From the NCBI GenBank assembly GCA_916988195.3, contig CAKASQ030000004.1, positions 1 to 64,000 on the forward strand: a DNA stretch of 64,000 nucleotides, given 5' to 3'. Position 1 is the first letter of the stretch. Every line of letters begins with the position of its first letter. This document shows, in pieces, positions 48,947 through 58,892 of this stretch. The translations under genes were made by a program, and so were the position numbers. The stretch is from Oscillospiraceae bacterium. GTDB taxonomy: Bacteria > Bacillota > Clostridia > Oscillospirales > Oscillospiraceae. The notes beneath the pieces were generated by a model. That model was not told the origin of the DNA and did not search any database. It saw only the letters and a list, made by a program, of their open reading frames with translations.

Positions 48947-51595
48947 TTACTTTTTCAGCCGCATTTCGCTTTCAATCAGCTGCGCCAGCAGCGCCTGGTT
49001 CTTTGCAAGCTTCTCCTTCTGATCGTTTACGACCTTCTCGGGCGCTCTCGAGACGAACGCTTCATTCGAGAGCTTGCTTTCAAACATCGCAATCTGCTTG
49101 AGGCAGTTTTCCTTCTCCTTCGCGATTCGCGCGAGTTCCTTTTCAAAGTCGACAAGCTCGGCAAGCGGCATAAAGAGTCTGGCCGCATGCGTCGTGACCT
49201 CGACAAGGCCGTCATCTCCAGAGGCAGCCTCCGCCGCTTCCATGCCGCAGACCTTCACATCCTCCGCGCCTGCCAGACGCAGGAAGAACGCCTTGCCCGC
49301 CTCGAAGACCTCGGGCTGCGAAGCCGCGATGGTGAGGTTGACCTTCTTGCTCATCGGGACGTTCATCTCTGCCCGACGCGCGCGAAGGGCGGTAATGGCC
49401 TCGATGATCTGCTCCATAGCGGCTTCTTCCGCGCCGAATGCGAATTCCTCGCGGTAGACCGGCCACTCAGCGGAAATCAGGAACTTGCCTGCGTGGGGAA
49501 TCGCCTGCCAGATCTCCTCGGTGATGAACGGCATGAACGGGTGCAGGAGGCGCAGCGTCTGGTCAAGGACATAGACCAGAACCTTCTGCGCGGCGAGCTT
49601 GCTCTTTTCGTTCTCGCTGTAGAGCCGGGTCTTGGTCAGCTCAATATACCAGTCGCAGTAGGTGTCCCAGATGAAATCATAAACCTTGCTGGACGCAACG
49701 CCGATCTCGTACGCGTCGAGATTTGCCGTGACCTCGCGAATGAGCGTGTTGAGTTTCGACAGGACCCACTTGTCCTCCTGCTCCAGATCCTCCCTGGCGG
49801 GAAGGCCGGGCTCGCCAATGGTGAGGTTCATGAGGACATAGCGGCTCGCGTTCCAGATCTTGTTTGCAAAGTTCCGCATCGCCTCGCACTTTTCCACATA
49901 GAAGCGCATATCGTTGCCGGGAGAGTTGCCGGTGATGAGGTTGAAGCGCAGCGCGTCTGCGCCGTATTTTTCGGCCATCTCGAGGGGGTCGATGCCGTTG
50001 CCAAGCGACTTGGACATTTTTCTTCCCTTGTCATCGCGCACGAGGCCATGGATAAAGACGGTCTTGAACGGCTCTTTTTTCATCTGCTCCATGCCGGAGA
50101 CGACCATGCGCGCCACCCAGAAGAAGATGATGTCATAGCCCGTGACCATGTCGGTCGTGGGGTACCAGTATTTGAGGTCTTCAGAATTGAGATCAGGCCA
50201 GCCGAGCGTGGAGAACGGCCAGAGGCCGGACGAGAACCACGTGTCGAGCACATCTTCCTCGCGGGTAAGGTGCGTGCAGCCGCACGTTTCGCACTTCGTC
50301 GGGTCCTCGCGGCTCACGTTAATGTGCCCGCACTCGTCGCAGTACCATGCGGGAATCTGATGGCCCCACCAGAGCTGACGCGAAATGCACCAATCGTGGA
50401 CGTTTTCCATCCAGTTCAGATACGTCTTCGAGAAGCGCTCGGGAACGAACTTGATCGTGCCGTCCTTGATGACGCGGATGGCTTCCTCGGCCAGCGGCTT
50501 CATTTTAACGAACCACTGTGCGGAAATGAGCGGCTCGACGTCATTGTGGCAGCGGTAGCAGGTGCCGACGTTGTGGGAATACGGCTCGGTCTTCACAAGA
50601 TAGCCCTCAGCCTCGAGGTCCGCCACAATCGCCTTGCGGCACTCGTAGCGGTCCATGCCGCAATATTTGCCGCCGTTTTCGTTGACCGTGCCGTCGTCAT
50701 TGAGAACGCGGATGACCTCCAGATTATGCCGCAGGCCGACCTCAAAGTCGTTGGGGTCGTGCGCCGGGGTCATTTTGACCGCGCCGGTGCCAAATCCAAT
50801 CTCGCAGTACTCGTCGCCCACGATCGGAATCTCGCGGTTCATGATCGGAAGAATGCAGGTCTTGCCGATCAGGTGCTTGAACTTTTCGTCCTCGGGGTTC
50901 ACGGCAACACCGGTATCGCCCATCATGGTCTCGGGCCGGGTCGTTGCAACGACGATGTCTCCCGAACTGTCCGCGAGCGGGTAGCGGATGTACCAGAGGT
51001 GGCCGGGCTTGTCGGTGTATTCGACCTCCGCGTCAGACAGCGCCGTCAGGCAGTGTGGGCACCAGTTGATAATGCGGCTTCCCTTGTAGATGAGGCCCTT
51101 TTCATACATCTCGCAGAATGCCTCGCGCACGGCCTTTGAGCAGCCCTCGTCCATCGTAAAGCGGCTTCTCGACCAGTCGCAGCTCACGCCGAGCTTTTTC
51201 TGCTGCTGGACGATGCGGTTTCCGTATTTTTCTTTCCACGCCCAGACGCGCTCGAGGAACTTCTCGCGGCCAAGATCGTACCGGGTCTTGCCTTCGTTGA
51301 CGCGAAGCTCTTCTTCGACCTTGATCTGCGTGGCGATGCCCGCGTGGTCGGTTCCGGGAAGCCAGAGCGCGCTGTAGCCCTGCATGCGCTTATAGCGGGT
51401 CAGGATATCCTGAAGCGTTGCGTCGAGCGCGTGGCCCATGTGGAGCTGTCCCGTGACGTTGGGAGGCGGCATGACGATCGAGTAGGGCTTCTTGTCGGGG
51501 TCGGGAGTCGCCTTGAAGCAGTCGTTTTCCATCCACATCTCGTAGATCGAGCTTTCGACCTGCTGCGGCTCATACACCTTGGGTAATTCTTTCAT
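48947..51595 (-). CDS. valS: Valyl-tRNA synthetase
   Basis: 882 residues, class I. HIGH-type motif [10 protein letters not shown] (about 48-57), the KMSKS motif ([13 protein letters not shown]) near 520, the CP1 editing domain and the C-terminal coiled-coil arm. It charges tRNA-Val. ATG 51595 follows AGAAGGAGAGAACCC. It is second in an operon behind a ycxB-like gene, under a valine-type T-box. Confidence 0.97.
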   Translation of the reverse strand: MKELPKVYEPQQVESSIYEMWMENDCFKATPDPDKKPYSIVMPPPNVTGQLHMGHALDATLQDILTRYKRMQGYSALWLPGTDHAGIATQIKVEEELRVNEGKTRYDLGREKFLERVWAWKEKYGNRIVQQQKKLGVSCDWSRSRFTMDEGCSKAVREAFCEMYEKGLIYKGSRIINWCPHCLTALSDAEVEYTDKPGHLWYIRYPLADSSGDIVVATTRPETMMGDTGVAVNPEDEKFKHLIGKTCILPIMNREIPIVGDEYCEIGFGTGAVKMTPAHDPNDFEVGLRHNLEVIRVLNDDGTVNENGGKYCGMDRYECRKAIVADLEAEGYLVKTEPYSHNVGTCYRCHNDVEPLISAQWFVKMKPLAEEAIRVIKDGTIKFVPERFSKTYLNWMENVHDWCISRQLWWGHQIPAWYCDECGHINVSREDPTKCETCGCTHLTREEDVLDTWFSSGLWPFSTLGWPDLNSEDLKYWYPTTDMVTGYDIIFFWVARMVVSGMEQMKKEPFKTVFIHGLVRDDKGRKMSKSLGNGIDPLEMAEKYGADALRFNLITGNSPGNDMRFYVEKCEAMRNFANKIWNASRYVLMNLTIGEPGLPAREDLEQEDKWVLSKLNTLIREVTANLDAYEIGVASSKVYDFIWDTYCDWYIELTKTRLYSENEKSKLAAQKVLVYVLDQTLRLLHPFMPFITEEIWQAIPHAGKFLISAEWPVYREEFAFGAEEAAMEQIIEAITALRARRAEMNVPMSKKVNLTIAASQPEVFEAGKAFFLRLAGAEDVKVCGMEAAEAASGDDGLVEVTTHAARLFMPLAELVDFEKELARIAKEKENCLKQIAMFESKLSNEAFVSRAPEKVVNDQKEKLAKNQALLAQLIESEMRLKK

Positions 51596-51620
51596 GGGTT
51601 CTCTCCTTCTATCATAGTTA

Positions 51621-52145
51621 CTATTTTATCATTTGAATGGGTTTTCCGGTCTTCTCCGCGAGAAACGCGCGGAATTCCTCTATCGTTCCGCCGGAAAGGC
51701 TCTCTTTGTCGAACGCCTGCGCCTGATTGTTAGAGAGCGCCAGAACGAGATAGCGCGGCATCTCAGCAACAGCTCGAATCTGCGCATACGAAAATTTGCT
51801 CTCCGTGACGCTCGTTTTTATTGTGTAGCCGTCTTCTCCGAATACGCAGCCTGCGTGCTCCGTCCCGGGAAGAACGTTCCGTTTCGCCACACGTCCGTTG
51901 AGCCGGTCTTCCTGCAAGCTGGCATAAATCACGCACAGCATCGCAAGCGGCACCAGAAGGTTTCTCGCACGAAGCGGCTCTTTGGACGCGATGCTCAGTA
52001 CCGTTGATGCAAGCCCAATCACCAGAACGATGCCCGCAAAAATATGTGTGCGGCGGCTGCGTTTGCGGCGGACGGTCTTCCGGAGTCCCCTGGCCATTGC
52101 GGTAAGCGTTTCAAGAGTGTAGTCCGTCTCAAATCGGAATTCCAT
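51621..52145 (-). CDS. YcxB-like membrane protein
   Basis: 174 residues with two membrane segments ([35 protein letters not shown]) and the YcxB-type C-terminal domain ([20 protein letters not shown], then [14 protein letters not shown]). Function unknown. ATG 52145 follows GAAGGAGGCAGC directly after the T-box terminator, so it is co-regulated with valS by tRNA-Val charging. Confidence 0.78.
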   Translation of the reverse strand: MEFRFETDYTLETLTAMARGLRKTVRRKRSRRTHIFAGIVLVIGLASTVLSIASKEPLRARNLLVPLAMLCVIYASLQEDRLNGRVAKRNVLPGTEHAGCVFGEDGYTIKTSVTESKFSYAQIRAVAEMPRYLVLALSNNQAQAFDKESLSGGTIEEFRAFLAEKTGKPIQMIK

Positions 52146-52159
52146 GCTGCCTCCTTCAA

Positions 52160-52396
52160 AAGAAAAACGCCCCGAGCAAAAGCTCAGGGCGATGAAAACC
52201 GTGGTACCACCTGAATTTCCGCGCATGCGGACACTCGAGCCCTGTAACGGGAGCACCCGGCGAGGCTTACTTACGTTCAGCTCCGCAGCTCAAAGGCGAC
52301 CTTGAACGCGCCCGCGCGAAAGCTTTCACCTGCCGCTTTCTCTCTGGGGCGCTGAAAACGCGTTCTTCTTCCTTGTCTCAGCTTTGTTGCAAAATT
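52160..52396 (-). promoter_or_regulatory. T-box riboswitch leader, valine (GUA) specifier
   Basis: Reading the minus strand: an AGAGA element (CCAGAGAGAAAG), then GAACGTAAGTA in which GAA-C-GTA-A matches the specifier-loop pattern with codon GTA (52272-52274). The T-box AGGTGGTACCACGG follows (52199-52212) and the terminator CGCCCTGAGC-TTTT-GCTCGGGGCG with TTTTT (52160-52191). Uncharged tRNA-Val should favour the antiterminator and turn on ycxB-valS. Confidence 0.92.
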
Positions 52397-52402
52397 TTAC
52401 TT

Positions 52403-52431
52403 ATGATACCGAATTCCCGGCAATTTGTCAA
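52403..52431 (-). promoter_or_regulatory. Sigma-A promoter of the ycxB-valS operon
   Basis: TTGACA (52426-52431), 17 bases, TATCAT (52403-52408), directly after the preceding gene. Confidence 0.8.
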
Positions 52432-52432
52432 G

Positions 52433-52930
52433 TTAAACGTCTTCGATGATCGGAGACGGCTTGGCCGCCTGCGGATTGACGAGCGTGCGGAACTTCGAGC
52501 GCGACTCGCGAATTTCAGACAGCGACTGCGAAATCGCGTCCTCCGTGCGCTTCATGGCGTCATCCACATAGTCGTTTGTGACCTGACGCAGCTCCTTGAT
52601 CTTCTGCTGCGCGGCCTTCATCATCTCGGCTGCCTGCTGCTCGGCCTGCTTGACGACCTCCTCACGGGAGATCATCTGCTTGGCGCGCTGCTCGGCCTGC
52701 TTGAGAATATTCTCTGCCTCGCGCTTGGCATTGGTGATGACCTCGTTGCGCGATTCGACAATCGTCTTTGCCTGCTTGAGCTCGCCCGGCAGCTGGTTGC
52801 TGATCTCGTCGAGCAGATCGAGCACCTTGTCGCGCTCCACGACGCATTTCTCCGCGCCCAGCGGCAGGCTCCACGCGTCCTGCACCATTTCGTATAAAGT
52901 GGTGATCGTCTCTTCAATACCGTTCGCCAT
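52433..52930 (-). CDS. Coiled-coil protein, ATP-synthase-B/DivIVA-like
   Basis: 165 residues, almost wholly coiled-coil (AKREAENILKQAEQRAKQMI; EEVVKQAEQQAAEMMKAAQQ). It resembles proteins often named ATPase that follow coaD in Clostridia; a role in cell-cycle or membrane organisation has been proposed for relatives but is not evident here. ATG 52930, one base after the coaD stop. Confidence 0.7.
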   Translation of the reverse strand: MANGIEETITTLYEMVQDAWSLPLGAEKCVVERDKVLDLLDEISNQLPGELKQAKTIVESRNEVITNAKREAENILKQAEQRAKQMISREEVVKQAEQQAAEMMKAAQQKIKELRQVTNDYVDDAMKRTEDAISQSLSEIRESRSKFRTLVNPQAAKPSPIIEDV

Positions 52931-52931
52931 G

Positions 52932-53429
52932 TTATAGTCCTCCTTTGTTCTTCCCGGTCATTCTGGCGGTCACATCGTCGATGATCGCGTCGGGCACAAA
53001 CCCGCGCAGATCCGCGCCGTAATGCGCCATTTCCTTGACAATGCTCGACGAGAGATACATGAACTGGTGCTCCGTCGTCAGAAACATCGTATCGAGACCG
53101 GGATTGAGCTTGTGGTTGATGAGCGCCATCTGGAACTCATGCTCAAAATCGGAAAGCGCCCGCAGGCCCTTGACCACCACGCCGCAATTCTGCTCGCGCG
53201 CAAACTCGGCAAGCAGACCGCTCGACTGCGTCACGGTCACGTTCGGAATGTGCTTCGTGACGCGGCGAATGAGCTCGACGCGCTCTTCGGATGAAAAAAC
53301 CGGGTGCTTTTCCGCGTTGATCATCACGCACACGATCAGCTCGTCAAACGTCTTCGCCGCGCGCTCGATGATGTTCAAATGACCGTTTGTGACCGGGTCG
53401 AAGCTTCCGGGGTAGATTGCTTTACTCAT
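52932..53429 (-). CDS. coaD: Phosphopantetheine adenylyltransferase
   Basis: 165 residues. The nucleotidyltransferase motif is YPGSFDPVTNGHLNII, with VKGLRALSDFEHEFQMALIN and the ISSSxVKE-type YLSSSIVKEMAHYG. It makes dephospho-CoA from ATP and phosphopantetheine. It overlaps rsmD by 4 bases. Confidence 0.97.
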   Translation of the reverse strand: MSKAIYPGSFDPVTNGHLNIIERAAKTFDELIVCVMINAEKHPVFSSEERVELIRRVTKHIPNVTVTQSSGLLAEFAREQNCGVVVKGLRALSDFEHEFQMALINHKLNPGLDTMFLTTEHQFMYLSSSIVKEMAHYGADLRGFVPDAIIDDVTARMTGKNKGGL

Positions 53430-53986
53430 GCTTCCTCCTGCGGGATTTCTCTGCGATAGATCGTTACGGCCGCCTTGCCATACCGGTAATCCCGGTAACG
53501 GACAAGCCCCGGAACGATGGCAGGGAGTTCCTTCCCAAACGGTCTTTCAGTGATTATTATACCACTATCTGATAGAATGTCAATTTGTGATATGGTTTTC
53601 AGGCTATTTTCCAGGAAAACTTCCGCGTAGGGCGGGTCCAAAAAGATCAGATCGAACGTTTCGCGGCAGGAATGCAGATACGAAAGGTAGTCGGAACGGA
53701 CAACTTTTCCGAGTCCTTCCATCCGCGTCTTTGCAAGATTCTCCCGCACGACCTTGCAGGCATCATCTCGCATGTCTACAAACACGGCCGATTTTGCGCC
53801 CCGGCTGAGCGCCTCAATGCCCATCTGGCCGGAGCCCGCAAATAAATCCAGCACGCGCCGTCCTTCGACTTCAAACTGAATGGCGGAGAAAATGCCCTCC
53901 TTGACCTGGTCCATGGTCGGGCGCGTGTCCATGCCCTTTGGCGCTTTGAGCGCCATGCCTCTGGCGCTTCCGGTAATGACTCTCAC
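53426..53986 (-). CDS. rsmD: 16S rRNA (guanine-966-N2)-methyltransferase
   Basis: 186 residues. GSARGMALKAPKGMDTRPTM start, SAM-binding VLDLFAGSGQMGIEALSRG and catalytic LIFLDPPYAE. It overlaps uvrC by 4 bases and coaD by 4, so uvrC-rsmD-coaD form one coupled unit. Confidence 0.95.
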   Translation of the reverse strand: MRVITGSARGMALKAPKGMDTRPTMDQVKEGIFSAIQFEVEGRRVLDLFAGSGQMGIEALSRGAKSAVFVDMRDDACKVVRENLAKTRMEGLGKVVRSDYLSYLHSCRETFDLIFLDPPYAEVFLENSLKTISQIDILSDSGIIITERPFGKELPAIVPGLVRYRDYRYGKAAVTIYRREIPQEEA

Positions 53987-55815
53987 GGCGTTTCCTCCTC
54001 CCGTTTTATGTGGAAATAATCATAGACGGCCTGACCGGCAGCTTTTCCGATTGCGTCCTCGAGCGCCGTCAGGCTTGCGTTTTCGATGGCGCACATGGAC
54101 TTGAACGTCTTGAGCAGCGTCTCGCGCCGCTTCTGCCCGATACCGGGAATCTCTTCAAGCTTCGAGCCCCGGACGCGGCGGCTGCGGAGCGTATGGTGAT
54201 AGGTAATGGCGAACCGGTGCGTCTCCTCCTGAATCGTTCCGATGAGAGAAAAGACCGCCGGGATCGCGGAAATCGAAATTTCGTGCCCCTGTGGGGTCAC
54301 CAGGGCGCGCGTTCTGTGGCGGTTGTCCTTGACCATGCCAAACGTCGGAATCGCGAGGCCAAGCTCGTTTAGAACCTGCAAAACCGCGTTCGCGTGCTCG
54401 ATGCCGCCGTCGATCAGCAGCGCGTCCGGCCGCTCGTCAAAACCGGCGTCGCCGTTTTTGAAATGGGTTAATCTGCGCCGGAGCACCTGCTGCATGGCGG
54501 CGTAGTCGTTCTGATCGTCCAGACCTTCGATTTTGAAGCGTTTGTAGTTCTGCTTGCTGGGTCTTCCGTCGATGAAAACGACCATCGACGCGACCATATC
54601 CGTACCCGCGATGTTCGAAATATCGTAGGACTCCAGCCGGTGAAGCGGCGTATCCAGCCCCAGCATGCTTTGCAGGAGGCCCAGCGTTCCGGCGGCACGC
54701 TCGGCCTTTGTGGTCACGCGCTCTGCTTCCTCTCTCGCGTTTTTCTGCGCAAGGTCGACAAGGCGCACATTGTCGCCCCGCTGCGGCGTGCGGATGTGAA
54801 CCTTTTTTTGCAGGTTCTGATAGAGCAGCTCTTCAAATAGCGCCGCGTCCTCCATGGGCTTCGGCAGCAGGATCACCTTGGGAGCCGCACCTCTTGCTAA
54901 ATAATACTGCTTGACGAGCGTCGAAATCGCGTCCTCCTCGCTGTCTGCCGGCTGCAAGATTTCGTATTCCTTATCAAGAAGATTGCCATCCACATAGTGG
55001 AGCACTGCGAAGCACGCCTTAGCCTCGCTCTGGTAATATCCGATCACGTCGGTGTTTGCCATCGAGCCTGCGGTCACGAGCTGCTTCTGTCCGAGCGATT
55101 CCACCGCCCGCAGCCGGTCGCGCAGCATCGCGGCCTGCTCAAAGTCTAAGCCTTCCGCCGCGGCCAACATCTTCTCGCGAAGCGAATCGGCCAGCTCCGT
55201 GTATTTTCCCTGCAAAAGAAGCATCGCCTGCTCCATGCGCGCGCGGTATTCCGCAGGCGAACGCGAAAGCTGGCACCATGCGTCGCAGTTATTCATGTGA
55301 TAGTTGAGGCAGGGCCGCTCTTTTCCAAGATCACGCGGAAATTTTTTCGAGCATCCGGGAAGCTTCAATGTAAGCCGGATGGTATCGATCACGCGCTGGG
55401 TCACAAATCGTCCGCCGTAGGGCCCAAAGTAGCTCGCGCCGTCTCCCATGACGCGGCTGACGAGCTCCATGGTCGGATACTCGTCCCGCATGTCGACGCG
55501 CAGATAGGGATAGCCCTTGTCGTCTTTCAGGAGGATATTATATTTCGGCATGTGCCGCTTGATGAGCGAGCACTCGAGCACCAGCGCCTCAAACTCGCTC
55601 GCCGCGACGATGACGTCAAAGTGGTCGATCTGGCTGACCATTCTGCGCGTCTTCGGCGTGTGCGAGGCCGTGTTCTGGAAATACTGGCTCACGCGGTTTT
55701 TGAGCTTTTTCGCCTTGCCGACATAGATGATCTGGCCGGATTTATCCTGCATCAGATACACGCCCGGTTCCAAGGGAAGAGACAACGCCTTGTCTTTTAG
55801 TTCTTCAAAGGTCAT
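53983..55815 (-). CDS. uvrC: Excinuclease ABC subunit C
   Basis: 610 residues. GIY-YIG nuclease (GVYLMQDKSG, IIYVGKAKKLKNRVSQYF), UVR motif (DFEQAAMLRDRLRAVE), the RNase-H-like endonuclease (CYDISN-type SYDISNIAGTDMV, and ALLIDGGIEH) and a C-terminal helix-hairpin-helix (IPGIGQKRRETLL). It cuts damaged DNA on both sides of a lesion. ATG 55815 follows the HPr terminator with a weak ribosome site. Confidence 0.96.
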   Translation of the reverse strand: MTFEELKDKALSLPLEPGVYLMQDKSGQIIYVGKAKKLKNRVSQYFQNTASHTPKTRRMVSQIDHFDVIVAASEFEALVLECSLIKRHMPKYNILLKDDKGYPYLRVDMRDEYPTMELVSRVMGDGASYFGPYGGRFVTQRVIDTIRLTLKLPGCSKKFPRDLGKERPCLNYHMNNCDAWCQLSRSPAEYRARMEQAMLLLQGKYTELADSLREKMLAAAEGLDFEQAAMLRDRLRAVESLGQKQLVTAGSMANTDVIGYYQSEAKACFAVLHYVDGNLLDKEYEILQPADSEEDAISTLVKQYYLARGAAPKVILLPKPMEDAALFEELLYQNLQKKVHIRTPQRGDNVRLVDLAQKNAREEAERVTTKAERAAGTLGLLQSMLGLDTPLHRLESYDISNIAGTDMVASMVVFIDGRPSKQNYKRFKIEGLDDQNDYAAMQQVLRRRLTHFKNGDAGFDERPDALLIDGGIEHANAVLQVLNELGLAIPTFGMVKDNRHRTRALVTPQGHEISISAIPAVFSLIGTIQEETHRFAITYHHTLRSRRVRGSKLEEIPGIGQKRRETLLKTFKSMCAIENASLTALEDAIGKAAGQAVYDYFHIKREEETP

Positions 55816-55821
55816 AGCAAT

Positions 55822-55858
55822 AAAAAGCTGCCTCAAAAACATCCGTCTTTGAGGCAGC
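55822..55858 (-). terminator. Terminator between the HPr-like gene and uvrC
   Basis: GCTGCCTCAAA and TTTGAGGCAGC arms (11 bp) followed by TTTTT on the minus strand, only 7 bases before the uvrC start. Confidence 0.9.
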
Positions 55859-55871
55859 GTTCCATCCGATT

Positions 55872-56132
55872 TTAGAAAATTTCCTTCACGAGCATTTCGG
55901 TCAGCGCCTTGACGGCTTCCTCTTCGTCGGGACCTTCCGCGATGATGCTCACGCGCGTCCCCTTCGTGATGCCCATGGACAACACGCCAAGAAGACTCTT
56001 GGCATTGATTTTCCGGTCTTCGACCTCAACCCAGATGCTGGACTTGAACTCGTTTGCCTTCTGGATGAAATAGGTGGCCTGCCGGTTATAAAGACCGGAC
56101 TCACATTTAACGATCGATTGCTGCATGTACAT
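55872..56132 (-). CDS. HPr-family protein lacking the phosphorylatable histidine
   Basis: 86 residues. The HPr signature GLHARPA is replaced by SGLYNRQAT, so His15 is a tyrosine, while the regulatory-serine region NAKSLLGVLSMGI is kept. It cannot act as a PTS phosphocarrier; a Crh-like regulatory role is inferred. ATG 56132 lies 8 bases after GGAG. Confidence 0.88.
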   Translation of the reverse strand: MYMQQSIVKCESGLYNRQATYFIQKANEFKSSIWVEVEDRKINAKSLLGVLSMGITKGTRVSIIAEGPDEEEAVKALTEMLVKEIF

Positions 56133-56156
56133 AGACGACACTCCTTACAATCATGC

Positions 56157-56495
56157 TTAGGCTGAGCCTTCATGTGTTATGATTTTACCTATTTTTCGTA
56201 AAAAAGTCAATCCTTTATTTGAGCCCGTAAAAAGCTTCCGCTTTTTACAGTGGGAACGCACCTTGACTGCGCGCTCGTCGAAGCAAACTTCATATCCTTC
56301 ACTCCGCCGCAAGCGGCAGAGTTCATACATTCCGTTGCTTCTCCTCTCCAAATCAGAACCGCTGGTTCCGATTTGGGATAAGAGCAAAAATTCCACACTT
56401 GCGAGGTGATAGAAATGTTTCCGGTCGGCAAAGCCGCCGGATAACATGATTTTCACTTTATTTCGCCATCTGCGGATGGCGAAACTCTGCGAGGC
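56157..56495. other. Hairpin-rich intergenic stretch, no convincing gene
   Basis: The 340-base gap holds GTAAAAAGC-TTCC-GCTTTTTAC (56227-56248) and CCAAATC-GAACC with GGTTC-GATTTGG (56348-56376), plus shorter stems. An open frame of 99 codons crosses it but is basic, Cys-rich and without a ribosome site. It looks like a dispersed intergenic element; copies elsewhere in the genome would confirm this. Confidence 0.45.
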
Positions 56496-58874
56496 TTACT
56501 TGAACTCGACGATGGTTACGCCGCTCTCGCCTTCTCCGTAGACGCCGAGACGGAAGGACTTGACGTATTTGCAGCGGCGAAGCTCGTCGTGGACCGCGGC
56601 GCGCAGAACGCCCGTGCCCTTGCCGTGGATGATGCGCGCGGTCGGGAGATTTCCCATGTAGGCGCTGTCTAAGAAGTTATCGAGCAGAATGATCGCCTCG
56701 TCGGCTGCCATGCCGCGCAGATCAAGCTCCGGCTGGGCGGCGGACTTCAATTCGCGCACCTTGCCCTCAATGATCTTCTTTGCCTTCGTCTTCGTCTCGT
56801 TCTCCAAGAGATAGACCTCGTCCGGCTTCGCGTTCACCTTCATAATGCCCGCTTGCAGCTGGTACGTACCGTCCTTATTGAGAGCCAGCACCGTCGCCTT
56901 CGTGCCGAGCTTCAAAAGCTCTACCGTATCTCCCACAAGAACCGCGCGCGTCGGCGCGGGACGGCTTTGTACCTGCTGCGGCTTTGTGCCTTGGAGCTTA
57001 CTTTCCGCCTCATTGAGCGCGTGGCGGAGGTTTGCCTGCTTTTCGTTCGAGCCCGGGACGAATGCACCGCCCTGCGCCTGCTTGCGAAGCTGCTTGAGCT
57101 CCTCGTAGACCTCATTTGCCGTGCGGCGCGCATCGTCGATGATGAACTGCGCTTCCTTTCTTGCCTGCGCGGCGGCCTTTTCCTTCTCCTTCTGAATCTG
57201 CTGATAGTATTCCTCGGACTGCTGCTTCTGCTTTTCTGTCTCCAGCCGCAGCTGCTCAGCCTCGAGTCTCGCCTGCTCCATCTGCTGGCGCTGCTGCTCG
57301 AGCTGAGAAAGTACGTCCTCAAAGTTCACGTCGTTCTGGCTGACCATGCTCCTTGCTTCTTCCAGAATTGCGTCGTCAAGGCCCAGCTTTTTCGAAATTG
57401 CGAACGCATTGGACTTGCCGGGAATGCCGATGAGAAGCCGGTAGGTCGGCTGTAGGGTTTCGACGTTAAACTCGCACGACGCGTTGATGACGCCCTCTGT
57501 GCGCATGGCGTAGAGCTTGAGCTCGGCATAGTGCGTCGTGGCCGCGATTTTCGAGCCGCACTTGCGGCAGAACTCGATGAGCGAGATCGCCAGCGCAGCG
57601 CCCTCAGCCGGGTCGGTGCCCGCACAGAGCTCATCAAAAAGAATGAGCGTGGAGTCGTCGCAGATTTTGAGAATATCCACGATGTTTTTCATGTGCGAGG
57701 AAAATGTCGAGAGCGACTGCTCGATCGACTGCTCGTCGCCGATATCGGCAAGAACACGGTCAAAGACCGAAATGAAGCTTCCGTCGTCTGCCGGGATATG
57801 AAGCCCGCACTCGGCCATGAGGGTAAGAAGTCCCAGCGTCTTGAGCGTGACGGTTTTGCCGCCGGTGTTGGGGCCGGTAATAATGAGCGTGTCAAAATCG
57901 GAGCCGAGGCGGACCGAGATCGGTACGACGGTTTTTCCCGTGATGAGCGGATGGCGCGCGCGCTTGAGTTCAATTCTCTCATCCGTGCGAATCTCGGGCT
58001 CCGCCGCGTGCATCGCAAACGAAAGCTTCGCCCGCGCGAAAATGCAGTCCAGCTGCGTGAGCACCGTATAGTTGACGGCCAGGTGCTCCCTATGCCCCGC
58101 AACCTCGCCGGAGAGCTCGGTGAGTATCCGCTCGATTTCCTTACGTTCTTCGACAAAGAGCTCGCGAAGGGCGTTATTGCCATTCACGGCCTGCATGGGC
58201 TCAATGAAAAACGTGCTGCCGGACGACGACACGTCGTGAACCAAACCCGGAATCGAGCCCTTGCACTCGGCCTTTACAGGCACGACAAACCGGTCGGAGC
58301 GAATCGTCACGATCGGCTCCTGCAAAAATTTTGCGTACGTCGGAGATGTGATGATCTTTTGAAGCCCCTCGCGGATGGCCACGCTCTGGCGGCGGATCTT
58401 TCGGCGGATGGAGGAGAGCTCCGGGCTCGCCGCGTCGGCGATCTCGTCCTTGGAGACGATTGAATTGAAAATCCGCTCCTCCAGGTATTTATTCGGCGTG
58501 ATCTGGGCAAAGAAGATATTGAGGTCATTTTCCATGCCGTCGCCGTCTGCGTAAGCCTTCGCCTGCCGCGCGCATTTGAGAACGCCCGCAACGCGCAAAA
58601 GCTCCTCGGGACTGAGGCACCCGCCGCGCACCGCCCGGTCGACGCTCGCGCCCACATCGCTCACACCGGCGAGTCCCGGCGAGCCCTTGAGGGTAATCAT
58701 GCGGCAGGCCGCGCTCGTCTGCTTCTGAAGAAGCCGGATTTCGTCCGCGTCGGTAAGCGGCTCAATTTTTAGGCACTGCTCTTTTCCCGCAGGTGAGCAG
58801 GCCTGATCGGCAAGGAGCGCGAGCACCTTGTCGAGCTCTAATTTGTGTAAGGATTTTTCGTACAGTTCATTCAT
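56496..58874 (-). CDS. mutS2: Endonuclease MutS2
   Basis: 792 residues. ABC-type ATPase with Walker A ITGPNTGGKTVTLKTLG and Walker B LILFDELCAGTDP, a long coiled-coil (about 520-620) and a C-terminal Smr nuclease domain (LDLRGMAADEAI; IIHGKGTGVLR). Relatives suppress recombination or rescue collided ribosomes. It precedes recO in opposite order of transcription flow (recO is upstream). Confidence 0.95.
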   Translation of the reverse strand: MNELYEKSLHKLELDKVLALLADQACSPAGKEQCLKIEPLTDADEIRLLQKQTSAACRMITLKGSPGLAGVSDVGASVDRAVRGGCLSPEELLRVAGVLKCARQAKAYADGDGMENDLNIFFAQITPNKYLEERIFNSIVSKDEIADAASPELSSIRRKIRRQSVAIREGLQKIITSPTYAKFLQEPIVTIRSDRFVVPVKAECKGSIPGLVHDVSSSGSTFFIEPMQAVNGNNALRELFVEERKEIERILTELSGEVAGHREHLAVNYTVLTQLDCIFARAKLSFAMHAAEPEIRTDERIELKRARHPLITGKTVVPISVRLGSDFDTLIITGPNTGGKTVTLKTLGLLTLMAECGLHIPADDGSFISVFDRVLADIGDEQSIEQSLSTFSSHMKNIVDILKICDDSTLILFDELCAGTDPAEGAALAISLIEFCRKCGSKIAATTHYAELKLYAMRTEGVINASCEFNVETLQPTYRLLIGIPGKSNAFAISKKLGLDDAILEEARSMVSQNDVNFEDVLSQLEQQRQQMEQARLEAEQLRLETEKQKQQSEEYYQQIQKEKEKAAAQARKEAQFIIDDARRTANEVYEELKQLRKQAQGGAFVPGSNEKQANLRHALNEAESKLQGTKPQQVQSRPAPTRAVLVGDTVELLKLGTKATVLALNKDGTYQLQAGIMKVNAKPDEVYLLENETKTKAKKIIEGKVRELKSAAQPELDLRGMAADEAIILLDNFLDSAYMGNLPTARIIHGKGTGVLRAAVHDELRRCKYVKSFRLGVYGEGESGVTIVEFK

Positions 58875-58892
58875 ATGTTTTTCTTCCCGTAT

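Noticed and set aside
48869-51139. 756-codon plus-strand frame opposite valS
   Set aside because: It mirrors the GC-biased codons of valS; valS has all synthetase motifs and a T-box.
56157-56456. 99-codon minus-strand frame as a gene
   Set aside because: No ribosome site, odd basic/Cys composition and overlap with several hairpins; treated as an intergenic repeat.
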